DNA from: Morchella semilibera
Lineage: Eukaryota; Ascomycota; Pezizomycetes; Pezizales; Morchellaceae
Direction of reading: 5' to 3'
Length of the DNA stretch: 64,000 nucleotides
Assembly: GCA_009192285.1 (NCBI GenBank)
Contig: WBVU01000003.1
Span: 2,821,973-2,885,972, forward strand
This document shows positions 13,099 through 24,489 of this stretch, in pieces (positions within the stretch are counted from its first letter, which is position 1; each line of letters starts with the position of its first letter). The notes under the pieces were generated by a model. The model was not told the DNA's origin. It did no database searches and saw only the letters and a program-made list of their open reading frames with translations. A program made the position numbers and the translations under genes.

Positions 13099-14639
13099 TT
13101 ACTTCCTCATAAGATCATCGACCTCTACCACACCCATTACTTCGCCGCCAACAACAACTCCCAACACTGCACCATTTTGTAGCACCGGGCCGTGCCCTTC
13201 ATCCCTGGAAGCAATGATCCACTTCCGTATCTCAGCAACGCTTGAATCACCGGAAACTTTAGCAGTTTCGTTGATTCCGACGACAAGTGCTAAATCTGGG
13301 TCGTACGCATCGACATGTACGTTGCCTCTGACTCTTTGTAGTCTCCCCGGAGGCACAATCTCGTCGGAGGAAATCTTAACCCATCCTGACTTTGATCCTA
13401 CAGCTGCAACGAGGCAGTCAACTACCCTGATAGCAAGTGGGGCTTCTTTCCACTCCGTGACCTCTAGATCAGATTCCGAACTAGAAGAAGAGATCGGTGG
13501 TGAATCTAAGACCCTCAACCCACGTGAAATAGCTGGGATTTCGTCCAATCGAGTGGCTAAATCTGACATTCGAACAACACCTTTCCCGGTCCCTAGTCCA
13601 ATTGATCCTCCGGGGTGATTCCGTCTGAAAACATCGGCCGGCATGTTGCCATCATTATTATGGAGCTGTCTAGCACAAGCAACAGCAAGGGCATCACCAA
13701 GCGCAAGAGCTACTGTCGTTGATGTGGTTGGCGCAGATATTCCAAAGCTCACGGTCTCTGGCTCAGGTATAGGCGCGGGTAGTAGAATAGCGCCGGAACG
13801 CCCTCGAGTAATCTGAGAAGTATGATATGATGTATGCGAGGTGAGTGCAATCAAAGGAAGGTGTTTTGGTAAATGTGGTAGTAGTGAAAGTAATTCCGGG
13901 GTATTACCCGAAAAAGTGATGAGAAGCAGGACATCTTTCTATCCGAGATGATAGATATTAGCTAAATCAAAATCTTATATGAACTACCCCGCCTTGTCTG
14001 TCTCGGATCGCAGACTCGGCAAGGGCGGGTAATAAACATCGCAAATTGACAGCACGAGTTGGTGTACCACAGCATATTCTATACTCTGGTGCAACCACAA
14101 AACAGGAAATTGGGTGGAAGCCCCAAAGAAAACATGGGGGAGAGGTTGGGGATAAAAGAAAAGAAAAAAAAAAACTATAAAGGGGATAAGTGGAATATTG
14201 AACTCACCGGCTTGACTATCCCAAGGTCCCCGTGTAGAGCCTCGGTGGGGTGCATGAAGCTTGCTGACAAACCCAACGAATTCATTGTTGCTACCAACTT
14301 CTCCCCAATCTTTCCACTTTTACCAACCCCAATGATGATTGTTTTTCCATCGTCTAAATTGGATGCAGTAATTACCTCGACAGCCTTGACAAAACCACCA
14401 CGAGATATAGGGTCTGTGGCATAAAGGCGTGAGAGGTAAGACAAAGCTGTGGCCTCGGTAGATAATACGTGCACAGCTGTTGAAAGAATGCGCTCTACTT
14501 CCGGATCTGCTTCCACTGCAGGTGGCGTTATAGGGAGTGCCGGTATCATCTCAGTAAGATCTATAGAAGAGTGTGATAGATGAGTTTCCTTATCCCGAAG
14601 ATTGCGGAAGAATGCTGTATCAGATGGAAAGTTATTCAT
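13099..14639 (-). CDS. KpsF/GutQ-like sugar-phosphate isomerase (SIS domain, CBS-like tail)
   Basis: Exons 14639-14208 and 13938-13099 (minus strand) give 423 aa; the intron begins GTGAGT and ends TAG. The SIS half shows the hallmarks of arabinose-5-phosphate isomerases: GVGKSGKIGEKLVATMNSLG, the HPTEALHGDLGIV block with the conserved His, and TFSGNTPEL. GDALAVA and NHPGGSIG follow. The C-terminal region (about residues 250-423) reads like a divergent CBS pair, ending in GVVEVDDLMRK. In bacteria these enzymes convert ribulose-5-phosphate to arabinose-5-phosphate for Kdo. Fungi make no Kdo, so the physiological role here is unknown. Start is the first in-frame ATG, upstream of the conserved domain. 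Likely cytosolic, with no targeting peptide seen. Confidence 0.9.
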
Positions 14640-17600
14640 GGAATTTTGCCTCTTAATCTAGAGCTGATAAATTTCGTGGAGGAAAAACGGTCGTTAGGGC
14701 CAAACAATCGGGTACTCTAAAGTGCGGAATCTAACTATAAAAGGAAAGATCGCAAATCAGTAAAGGACTAAAACAAATAAAAAGCGTGGAACAATTTACT
14801 TGTAAATCGGTGCAAGGATCTGATAAGATATAGGACATCTCCTAGAACGGTCCAGGGAACCCGGAGGCAAGAAGGCTCTCTTTATAGACTTCTTGCTTTC
14901 ACGGGAAAAGAGAATTGTCAACTACCCCACACGTTGATACCTTACTCGACCTACTAAACTGCTTCACTACTGGTAATGATTGTCCTGAGATACCGGTGAG
15001 GGCTGAACAAAAAGAAACTAGTCTTATGTTGGTATCCGCCCGGGTTAAGGAGGGTGTAAATGCGGAATACGTGAGCGAGACGGGGTACGAGCAGGAGGGA
15101 TTGCAAGTGTGTGCTTGTGCAACACGATGCGGCTTATTGGCGTGTGCAAAGAGCCAACTACGGTTTCTCGAACCCGGTTAGCTGTGAAACTCATGTAAGT
15201 GTGGTGGATGAGCTACATTATGAGCCATCAGGTGATAATAGGAATAACAAGACTAGGTGAATAATTATATTGACCCTTTGGGAGATGCAATATATGTCTT
15301 AATAAGGCAACGACACAACAGCAGCAATTGGAGCGAAGGACAAACAGAGAGATTCCAAGCGAAATAGATATACTAGATAAAGATATATGTAGAGTGGAAT
15401 GAGATAATGTGCCATATTTTACTCACCAATAATACAACCCAGTTAGTTGACTGAGAAAGATAAAGTCAATTGCCTTGTGGGGGCGTTTATTCGGCGATGA
15501 AGACCAGAAATGTAGTTTCTAATATAAGTGTATGATTTACACTCTTTGTTGATCCTGTAAAGATACAGAGACGCAAAGTGCAGGCGGGGAGAGCTACAGA
15601 GTTTGTCAACAGCTGGCGGGCATATATGATATCCAGCTTCCTAAACTGCCCTCTATGTCCAACTTCTATATTCGTCCGAGTGTGAACCCTTGAACAGGTA
15701 TATATAAATTGAAGGCGTATGATTATTCCTATTGGTATAAACGACCCTAGGAATGGGCCGTACCGGCACTGATGTAAGACGTGCGGTGTGTATCCAACAG
15801 CTGTAGCAAAATCGAGGTTCAAAGTTTCCTGTGGCTTCTACCCCTCTGTTCGGATCAATTCAAATAATTTTCAGGCTAGATGAGAATTTGTTGGATCGAG
15901 GAGATTACCTATTGTGCGGCAAGTACTTGAGAAAACCTGACTTGTTAGCTAGACGGGGGTTGAAAAATGAGGAACAGGCTGCGCATGCGGGCATTTGTAC
16001 AGCCTTGCCAGAGCCATGGATGAGTGTCTTAATAATAAAGCCTCCCCCAGCATCATGCAGGAAGATGGATCGATCTCGATCTAGAATTAGACAAGGGCCC
16101 TAGAAATCGATGAGATGTCACAGGGTTGTGGTGGAGCCCTGGCTGGTCCTATTGAGTGGAAGACAAAAGCGAACAAATGATGAGTCTAAAGATAACAGTT
16201 TTGCACGTTATTGAGGGCCTCACATAGCCGCGGCACTCGCTTGGGACATGAGCCCAGGTACTAGTACAACGAGAGCGATGATAGAGATTGGTTCACAGGC
16301 CCTGTCTGTTCTGTGTGTTCTCACCACTCCACATCTTCATCCGTAGCTCTACAAAAAAATCCGAGGACTCGAGGGTGGCGGCGGTGGTGATTAAAATTTA
16401 ATCTAGTGATTACCATATTCCCCCTCCCCCTCTTTGGCTGCCGTTTGTGATGGGTTCGGGACACGATTGATTTCAGTAGGTAGACGTACAGGTGGTACCT
16501 ATTTGTGTCGGGGGTGTTGTGGGGATGGGCAGGGTGATAGGTGCATCTACTCGTCTACTACACTTATTGCGCGTTTTGTACCCCGAATTACTTGCCTACC
16601 AAAAAATGCGAACGATCCCCCCGGCGTACATCCCGTACCACGATCCGATGTGTGTTTTTACCTCACTCCGCCTCACCCCACAGCTAGTCCCGTTTCCTTC
16701 TCAAACCATCAATTTGTCGTTGTCTGTCACGATTCCGAGTCAACGGGATCCATCCAGCGTCTTCTGCATGGATTTGCTGCAGCATGCACACATCGTTGTT
16801 GCGCGTATGTACATACTGCATGAACTTGGGCCCAAATATTCGGCAGTTCTATTCCACAAGGTAGTGTGTACTTACGCCGGCCACTGGCCTCTTTCTACAA
16901 TTATTAGAGTAAAGTCATATCGAGTACCAGTATGGAGGATCGTAATAAAGGGGGTGATGATGGATACTACTGGGTATTGATGGATCCCACCAAAGAGAGA
17001 CGGCCAAGCCCAGTTTATTTTCTTTTATTGGCCAAAAATCCTCTGTCTGCCAACACCCAGTGCCCGCCAAACCTAGTGAGTGATAGATACATAGTATAGT
17101 CAACCAAGCGGCCGCATATCAGCCTAAGCACCACTGTCTCGACTAACAAACACCCCTGTTCGTCGTTCAACCAGTTTCGTCGTTGCCCCCGGTGCGACTG
17201 TACAATACCTACACATGACTGACAGCTATCTCCGTTTTGGGTGTCATTGTACGACAACATCCGAGCCTCAACCTTGAAACCCCACGGTAAACGGCAATTA
17301 AGATCATAAGCCTGTCATCTTTAACCGGCAGTTTTACAAACAGAGACAGTAAATATGAAAAGAGTCAGGCCTCATAGCTTTTGAAACAATAGCTAGGTAC
17401 CTGTAGCTGTCTTACAAGAGGAAGTACCCCGCAGTGCAGACAAACGTACATGTAATATGTACACCAGTGCGAATGTGACCTACTTACATGTATGCCTACA
17501 TTATACTCTACATGTAGATACATGCACATCATGTACATGTATGTAACTTATCAACCATGTTTCTATGCTCATCATACATGGAGAAATGTATCAAAAATAA

Positions 17601-18482
17601 CATTTCCCTCGCGTAATATCGTACAGTCCAATCGTCCTATAATTATAGGAGTAATCGCTTTATAAAGGTATGGGTTCTCGAGCTAAAATAGCATTTGTAA
17701 ACACAAACTCTCCCTATATATAAGGGTACATGTCCTGTAAGGGTACGACTTCGCGCCACTTTTGTGCGATTCGACTGTACCGCAGATAGCGATAAAACTA
17801 TATAAGGGCCTGTTTGACAGTAGGCCCAAACGGTGTTTACAAGGGCCTTTCTGTTTTACTGCCAAACGGGTCCTAAATTTATATGTATAATACATGTATC
17901 TGTTCTTCTCGATAAATGAATTTATAATCATCATCCCAGTACATACACCGTGAATTGGTTTTGTGGGATGCAGTTATTATAGTTCTTGGACAGAGATCAT
18001 CAGACAGCACCCAAATTAAACACGGTTTACCCAGCTCTCAACTCTTTTCACAAAGCCATGGGGCTTTGAAAGATATACTATTAACGATTTACTCTTAAAG
18101 TATTGTGGGAGCTGTGTAACTTTGAAATCATTTGAGCGGGTTTTGCCAAGACCCCATACATATTTGAGGTCTTGGCGTAATTTTCAAGATCACTCACAAA
18201 AATGGTTATCTTTGAAATCTAAAGCTTTTAGATGATACTTATGGTAGTTAATTTGTATAATAGAAATTACTGTACTCCATATTTTGAAGCTATGGGTATA
18301 GAGGGGAGTTTCTTAGTGTGTTTTCGGCCGTGCCTGTCCGACATAAATAAATTCTTAAATACATAGTACATACATGTATCTATCACGGCGACTAGTATGT
18401 AATAGCTAATAGAACTCGTAGGTACATGATTTATGTTGATAACCATCCTAATCTGAACCTTTAACATCAGAGGTCTTCTTTT
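14640..18482. other. Intergenic, no gene recognised
   Basis: The first 200-300 bases upstream of the isomerase ATG are its probable promoter and leader. The rest is AT-rich, with TACATGTA copies clustered at 17450-17540, 17710, 17890 and 18370. Frames at 14915-15181, 16434-16823 and 16492-16980 have no recognisable motif and look like chance frames. A short inverted repeat (TTGCCAAGACCCC with AGGTCTTGGCG) lies near 18142-18177. Confidence 0.5.
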
Positions 18483-18960
18483 CTAAATCGACTGTCCTGC
18501 CCTACCCTCACTCGAGTCTCCCCGACGCTTCTCTCCCTGATTTAGTTCTTCTAGTGTGGCGCACCCACGACATACTTCCAAGGTATCGCCGTTGATATGA
18601 TCTGTTGACTTAGCACGAGACCTAGATCACCTAGATAGAGGATAGATGTAATAAGTACCTTCCCGCATTGACATACAAGATGAGCAGACTACCTCGCCAC
18701 AAGCATCACAACCACGCGCGCACTACCCGCAAACCATCCCCCCGCAGTCCTCATAAGTAGTATTACACAAAGAGTATTCCATGTCGGGGTTTTTATCGAT
18801 GCACTCTCGGCAAGTAACTAATCCACACCTGCATGGTGTTCTGTCTGCCCGCCCCCCCCCCCTCAATAACATTGCTTTCCTCTCTAATCACGGGACTCCC
18901 TGTGTCTATATCAAAGTCAATCAAACACCTCCCATTACGATAATGCTCGTTACAAAACTC
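18483..18960 (-). pseudogene. Cys-rich tail, probably decayed exons of the upstream Cys-rich gene
   Basis: Read on the minus strand, this region holds closely spaced cysteine pairs of the same style as the gene ending at 18972: DCGQEFCNEH, CRCGLVTCREC, CDACGEVVCSSC and CRGC. The pieces lie in different frames. One change of frame falls at a run of G (plus-strand C run at 18852-18861), and an in-frame TAG precedes CARGCDACGE. A splice joining SMREG to HINGDTLEVC (GTACTT...CAACAG) keeps phase. Either the gene formerly extended to the TAG at 18483 and its end has decayed, or homopolymer errors hide a longer gene. Confidence 0.35.
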
Positions 18961-18971
18961 CTGGCCGCAAT

Positions 18972-21034
18972 CTATTTTGGGAGACACTTTTCGCAGCATG
19001 CTCCACAGATAGGGCAGAAGGACTCGTCCAAATATCTTTGAGCATGTTTTGGACAATGAAAGCTATAGGTGGGAAGTCAGCCCAAACAGATAAGTTGATT
19101 GCCCAGACCGGGAATTTAAACTAATAATTTGCGGGGTACATGACGTGAAGGTCGCACAAAGTATGTAAGTTTACGGAAAATAGGGCATGCAGGCAGACTC
19201 AACATACCCATAACACTTCTGACAGGTCATCATTTCCTCGCAGCCTTCGCACAGGGCATCCAACTATTCAAATCATCGTCAGCAATTGCGCCCGCCGCAA
19301 AAATTATGATTTAGTGTCCCGCGATCCCGTTCCCTGGACTCTGTTACGACTGAGACCCTCCATATAAGATATGAAATGACGACTGGTAATGTTAAGCGAG
19401 AGGGAGAGCTTAAACTTACAATAACCACGTTGCAGCTTGTCACACAGCACTCCCTCCTTGTTGGCCTCTCTTGAACTAGTACGGCCAAACGAGTCAAATC
19501 CTCCCTCACATGCGTCGGTGTAACTTGAAAGACATCTGCTACAGCACCCATAGCATGGATCATGCCGTAGGTAGCGTTGAAAAGCTCAATAGCTTTTAGC
19601 TTGTTACATCGTCCTTTCATCATACAGACATACAGAGCCTAATATCGAGATCTATCCTCTTTCGACGGCACAAAGAAATGAGGGATCGGGTTGCACAAAC
19701 GGACCTCCCCAGTTCAGTGTTGGCACCAGCCCGGCTCCCAGCAGAGTTTCCAGTGACCAATAAAGGTTTGAAAAGCCCTTTTGGAGATAATGTGCCACAT
19801 CCCCAGAGCTAATATCATACAGTCAGTGATGTACAAAAGTATAACATTGACTATGAGCCGTTATCTCCTTAGGCGTTCAGTAAGGGGCCGTGAAATAGGT
19901 GCAACGGTGGTCAATCCTGTTATCAGCTCGAAATATCAAACGCATATTATGTATTGTGCCTAAATTTTGTGAGTTAACCTGCACTTTATTTTATTGTGAC
20001 TTAGATGCTCTCCTTCAATGAGCCGGTTTTATTTCACGACCTTTACTGTGCGCCTAAATAGTGAAGGGGTGCATAAATGCCATTAGACAAGTACATAAGA
20101 CTCAACATACCTTCAAAACTCGCAATCCATGAACCACGTTTCCATAAAAGGTACGCTGAAGCCATTCAATGATATCAAAGTGTTCAATTTTTGCACACTC
20201 CCTCAAACTCAGCTGCAGCCAAGCAACCCCCCAAAGAGTATTGAAACACCCTGTTACAAAATCCATATCCACGTCAGTGCCATCAAGGATTAGTATCTCT
20301 TTCCCTGGTGAAGCTGCCAACATTTAAGGAGGCCGCATAGTGCACCGTGCACCTGAAAACTCCCTCAGAAATACGCCGTCTGTACTTCTGAGAACTGGTT
20401 CATGGTTGTCACGGTGGCGGAGGTGGCCCCTCAAAAGTTGGCAGCATTTAATCACCAGCGAAAGAGATAGTCAGTTGGATATTGTTCGGCAGTCTCTTAA
20501 TAGTAGAAAGAAGCCTATAGAGTTAAGACCTCGATAATAATAATGTTTAGCCTCAAGTCGCACGCGTTGCATTTTAGACAGGCTGTCGCCCTCAAGATAT
20601 ATTAGGCGGCTAAAACAAGGACAAGTCTTAGAATTACAATTCCACTCGTTAACATCAATGTATGGGTATTTTCTGGCACGGTTATCGTATTCCCAATTAC
20701 GCAGCTTGTTGGTCGCATTATGAGGCAGGAGGTTAGGGAGTGACCGGTGATCCTCCGGCCCCTCCTGGCAAAAGCGGACAAAGTTAAGAACCCGAAACGA
20801 GGGTGGATGGGCGTAAACTTGTGCACGAATTATCTGTGAGACATTTGTGAGGCGGAGGATCTCCACCGTAGTCAATCGAGAAAGAACACCATCAAAAATG
20901 GAAAATGGCTGAAGAGACGCTCCAATGGTGATTGACTGGGTGGATAGATCTAAATTGGTGCAGCAGGGACCAAGCCTGATCTGAGCTCGAGGTGGTATCA
21001 AAGATAAATGTATATGTATATCGGACAAGTACAT
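18972..21034 (-). CDS. Hypothetical F-box/LRR-like protein with Cys-pair (zinc-binding type) C-terminus
   Basis: Proposed exons (minus strand) 21034-20530, 20313-20111, 19638-19420, 19263-19208 and 19062-18972 join in phase to 357 aa. All introns are GT-AG, though the first donor (GTCTTA) is weak. The N-terminal part has irregular leucine-rich lines (LSRLTTVEILRLTNV, FRVLNFVRF; later EILILDGTDVDMDF and WLQLSLREC), resembling LRR segments of fungal F-box-type proteins. The C-terminus carries Cys pairs: LCEGCEEMMTCQKC, then HCPKH, then FCPICGACCEKC just before TAG. This spacing suggests zinc binding. No F-box could be read, so the true start may lie upstream. The 472-nt third-exon-flanking intron (19639-20110) contains an inverted-repeat element. 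The decayed-looking tail downstream leaves open that this is a pseudogene. Confidence 0.45.
19870..20056. mobile_element. Degenerate inverted-repeat (MITE-like) element within an intron
   Basis: The left arm (19869-19897, TTAGGCG...CAGTAA...CGTGAAATA) and the reverse complement of 20030-20057 match at roughly 24 of 29 positions with one gap. Ends are TAGGCG and CGCCTA, so a TA target duplication is possible. The element sits wholly inside a proposed intron of the Cys-rich gene and accounts for much of that intron's unusual length. Divergence between arms suggests an older insertion than the elements at 3560, 26894 and 48700. Confidence 0.5.
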
Positions 21035-23120
21035 GTATATATAGTCCGCTTCATGTTGGGAGTTAGGGTTGTAATTACATGTAGTATGTTCATCAAATTT
21101 TTCCCTTTTTTTATATTTTTAATTCATTACTTACATCACCAAATGTACTTACATGTAATTTCATAACCTTCTATTAAACACTCAAGTACTTGCATATATA
21201 CATGCAGTACCAAAAAGGGGCATTCCAGTCAATACGCTAGCAATGCGGTAAGAATACGGTATTAGTACAGTACCCTCCCTCCGATGCCGGTTTAATTTTA
21301 GTATTCGTCACAATGTAAATTCCCTAAGTCATAACGTAGTGATTAATTCACCCCGTTTTTCATAATGTATCTTTAGAGTGCGGCTTTGAGATATAGCCAC
21401 AGGTTGTATGCCTCATATCATGTATACATGTTACTTTAAGTACATCGACTTATATATTTATGTATGTATACCAACGGAGAATCTCATGCTAGATCATGCA
21501 ATGTACTACGCTACATGTACGTACATATTAAATTACATGTACTTACACAAGTGTAGCCGGACGGAAGTGATTCTTATGGTTACTACATGTACTCCGAAAA
21601 CGACTAAGGCTCTATGATCATGATCGGGTACATGTAGTTGCCAACCCGGCCGGACTCATACACATGTATGTTTATACATGAACGTATGTCAAACCACAGC
21701 TTCTCGGGAAAATTGATAGTATTGAATTAAAGGCCAGTTTAATATATATTATGGTGCGCGTTAGAAGGATATTTCCTGGAGCCGATCAACCAAAGCTTAC
21801 AACGCGATATTCCGTGAGATCAAAATTACCCTTACGGGTAATTTTAGGTGTAGATCAATGCTATTCAGCCGATCAGTCTTAGAGCCTTTGCAGCTGCAGT
21901 ATATATATACATCCTTTTATAATTTACAGCGGCATGCACCAGCGTTCTAAACTATATATATGTTCATTTATATATACTTGTATTAGCTTACGATTACATG
22001 TATATACCCACTAGTTATACAATTGGTTGGACCCAAAGCGTATTTAAAGTCGGGCTATCCGGGTGCATGACGGTACAGTATGTGAGTTAGAAGATCCCAC
22101 AATATATATATATTAGCATGAGTGAGCGAGGATAAGCTAGGAGGAAACGCTGAAAATAGCTAGTGGGATATGGTGGTTATACTGAGACAGCTTGCATAGG
22201 CAAAGAGCGGGGTACCCTCTCTCCGCAAGTAATTATTAATATCTAATTTCAATTAAGATTCGATTCTACCTACTCTAATTTACAGCCTTTTTTATATCCT
22301 GTAGCCGGTAGAAAACGGTGACCCCGGGTGATTAAAAAAAATTGGAAACTCGATTTCTACACATGGGACTACCTACATACATGTAGCTATGACATGATCT
22401 TGGGGTTAATTTAGAGAATACCCTGCACATCATAAGAAGCTCTAATTCTTAGGCATATTATGTTAATGACAAGTACTAGTACTCACTAGTGTACAATACT
22501 TCGATTTTCTGCTTTCCTTACTATCTCCTATAGTCGTTAATTCGAATAATACTAAGAACTAAAAGTTCCTCATAAAACTATCTCGATATAGGCGGGCCTT
22601 TAAAGACTTCAAGCCAATGCATTGTAACGTCACGTCACAAAATATCACTCGTATACAATCCGTCAGTTTTTTTTTTTAATTCATTTCCGTCAGCTCTTTA
22701 GTTCCGAAACTTGGCACCTAGATTACCGCTTCTTAGTTTTAAAGTACTGGAATTAAATACGAGGTTTCAATTCTATTATCTGTAACTGCATAATTTTAAT
22801 ATATAACCCGTACGCGTACGTTTAGTTTGCGATCTGTCGTCGCCCGAGCCAGTCACAATGAACATCCGGGTAACTTGCAAAGCCAACCAGCCAATCACAT
22901 GCACTGTGACATAAGCGGTAGGCAATATACCGAGCGAGGTCCGGGGTGCAATCAACAACAACCTCGGTTGCAATTGGTTAAATTCAGCATGAATGGCTTT
23001 ACAGGCCAAAAATTCTGTTTTAAAGCTCCCGCAGCTCCTGCTACCTAATGCAACTCTGCCGTCAAACTACCACGTCCCATCAGCTAAAACTCAGGGTTTC
23101 CAACAGAAGTGTCCAAAGAG
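21035..23120. other. Intergenic, TACATGTA-rich
   Basis: No gene supported. Copies or near-copies of TACATGTA occur near 21078, 21150, 21420, 21513, 21535, 21582, 21628, 21662, 21997 and 22379, the densest cluster in the window. A perfect 10-bp stem with a 4-nt loop lies at 21822-21845 (AAAATTACCC / GGGTAATTTT). The last 250 bases before 23121 are the likely promoter and leader of the cytochrome b5 gene. Confidence 0.5.
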
Positions 23121-23503
23121 ATGAAGGAGTTCACGATCAACGATGTCGCAACCCACAAGGATGCAGAGAAGGGTATGTACATCGTCATTGATAATGGGGT
23201 CTATGATGTAACTGGTATGTATTCGTTTTTACAATTTATACTTATCCATTTGCAGTTTTTCTAATTTATCATTCTATTAGCCTTTGTCGATGAGCATCCC
23301 GGTGGTGCTAAAATCCTGAAGCGGGTCGCTGGAAAAGATGTTAGCAAACAGTTCTGGAAGGTATTCATATTTTAATTACCTTAGGCGTGTTGTGATTAGA
23401 ATAATGCTGACTTTAGAGGAATTAGTACCATAACGAAGGCGTGCTTAAGAAGTATACAGAAAGATTGCAAATTGGGACCGTCAAAGAGGAAGCTAAACTT
23501 TAG
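23121..23503 (+). CDS. Cytochrome b5 (soluble, short form)
   Basis: Exons 23121-23214, 23281-23360 and 23426-23503 give 83 aa. The ORF is too finely split to appear as one frame. Heme-binding hallmarks are clear: DEHPGGAKIL (first axial His in HPGG) and the second axial His in WKYHNEG, with the leading FTINDVATHK helix typical of the fold. Both introns are GT-AG and maintain phase. The protein stops at TVKEEAKL without the hydrophobic tail of microsomal b5, so it is predicted soluble and to pass electrons to an unidentified oxidase, desaturase or reductase partner. Start is the first ATG, directly before the domain. Converges with the MFS gene about 1 kb downstream. Confidence 0.93.
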
Positions 23504-24489
23504 AACCTGATATTCTCCTTGGGGTGACGGCTCGATTGGCTTGATACAAATGTCTACGTCCGAAATTTCCTTCTCGGACATGGCGGGTGTTCTTATATAT
23601 GGAGTATTATTTCTCAGGAGGTTACCTGCTTTAATAATTGATGTAATTTAGGCGTTTCCCTATTCTATAAGGAGCTCTGCGATAAATTTCAGATACTTTG
23701 GGGGGCAAATGTCCCGGATTGAATACAAACCGAAAAATACCTTCACTTTCTTCGGGACCACATATCTAAGCATAACCCACCAACAAACGGCTAGCGTAAA
23801 AGTCGTACTGTCGGGAAACTGTGATTAAACCTCGACGTGCGTCCGCGGTCGTACTCTATATAATAGGTTATTTCCGTGGCCAATTAGAGCATGATACGTA
23901 CAGAACATGCAGAAATTTTAGGCTGTCATATTCTCGCATCTAATTCACATCAGATAGGGTAATGTTGAGAACTATCTTTAGGTCGCGCAGGTGGTGATTA
24001 TGGTGCAGTTGGTAAAATAGTACCTCTCAAATCAGGTATAGCAACCCAATACCGCATCGAAACCGAAAATGACGCAATGAATGGCTTCCTGTAGCCGTTC
24101 TAGGCGTAGCCAGCTACAGTTCCATGATTTATAAAACAGTAGACTGTCGAAGTATAGTGCATTTCCGTTGATTTGGGGCTGATTCTGCGTGTGTTGCGGT
24201 GCAGGGTGTACTGGGTATAGGGGAGTGTGGCCGGGCAGAGATTTTAAAAGAACAGATCTGGAGGTTTCAAGTGGGGGTTGGGGTCTCCCAGACTCTATTA
24301 TTATATAAGCCATGAGGTGTTAAGTTTCATTCATATCGCCTTCTGAGCACACTCCGACCTGTCTCTACATTCATAATAATGGCTGCGGGAAGTCATCCGA
24401 TATCGTAATTTTGCGACCTAGGGCTTATATTGATGTGTATACATGATATTGATTATCTTTCCATAGATATAAAACTATAGATGATGCAC
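23504..24489. other. Intergenic between convergent genes
   Basis: About 1 kb with no supported gene. The minus-strand frame at 24032-24313 and the 23396-23581 frame (which overlaps cytochrome b5 exon 3) lack motifs and are dismissed as chance frames. Confidence 0.5.

Noticed and set aside
16434-16980. Two overlapping plus-strand frames of 129 and 162 codons
   Set aside because: Overlap each other in different frames, Cys content is scattered without a motif, and no splice structure.
21822-21845. Perfect 10-bp stem with 4-nt loop, terminator-like
   Set aside because: Intrinsic terminators are not expected in a fungal nuclear genome, and no gene ends here.
22621-22660. Similarity between GTCACAAAATATCACTCG and a segment near 56336
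   Set aside because: About 20 matching bases could be a dispersed repeat, but with no boundaries or further copies I could not support it.
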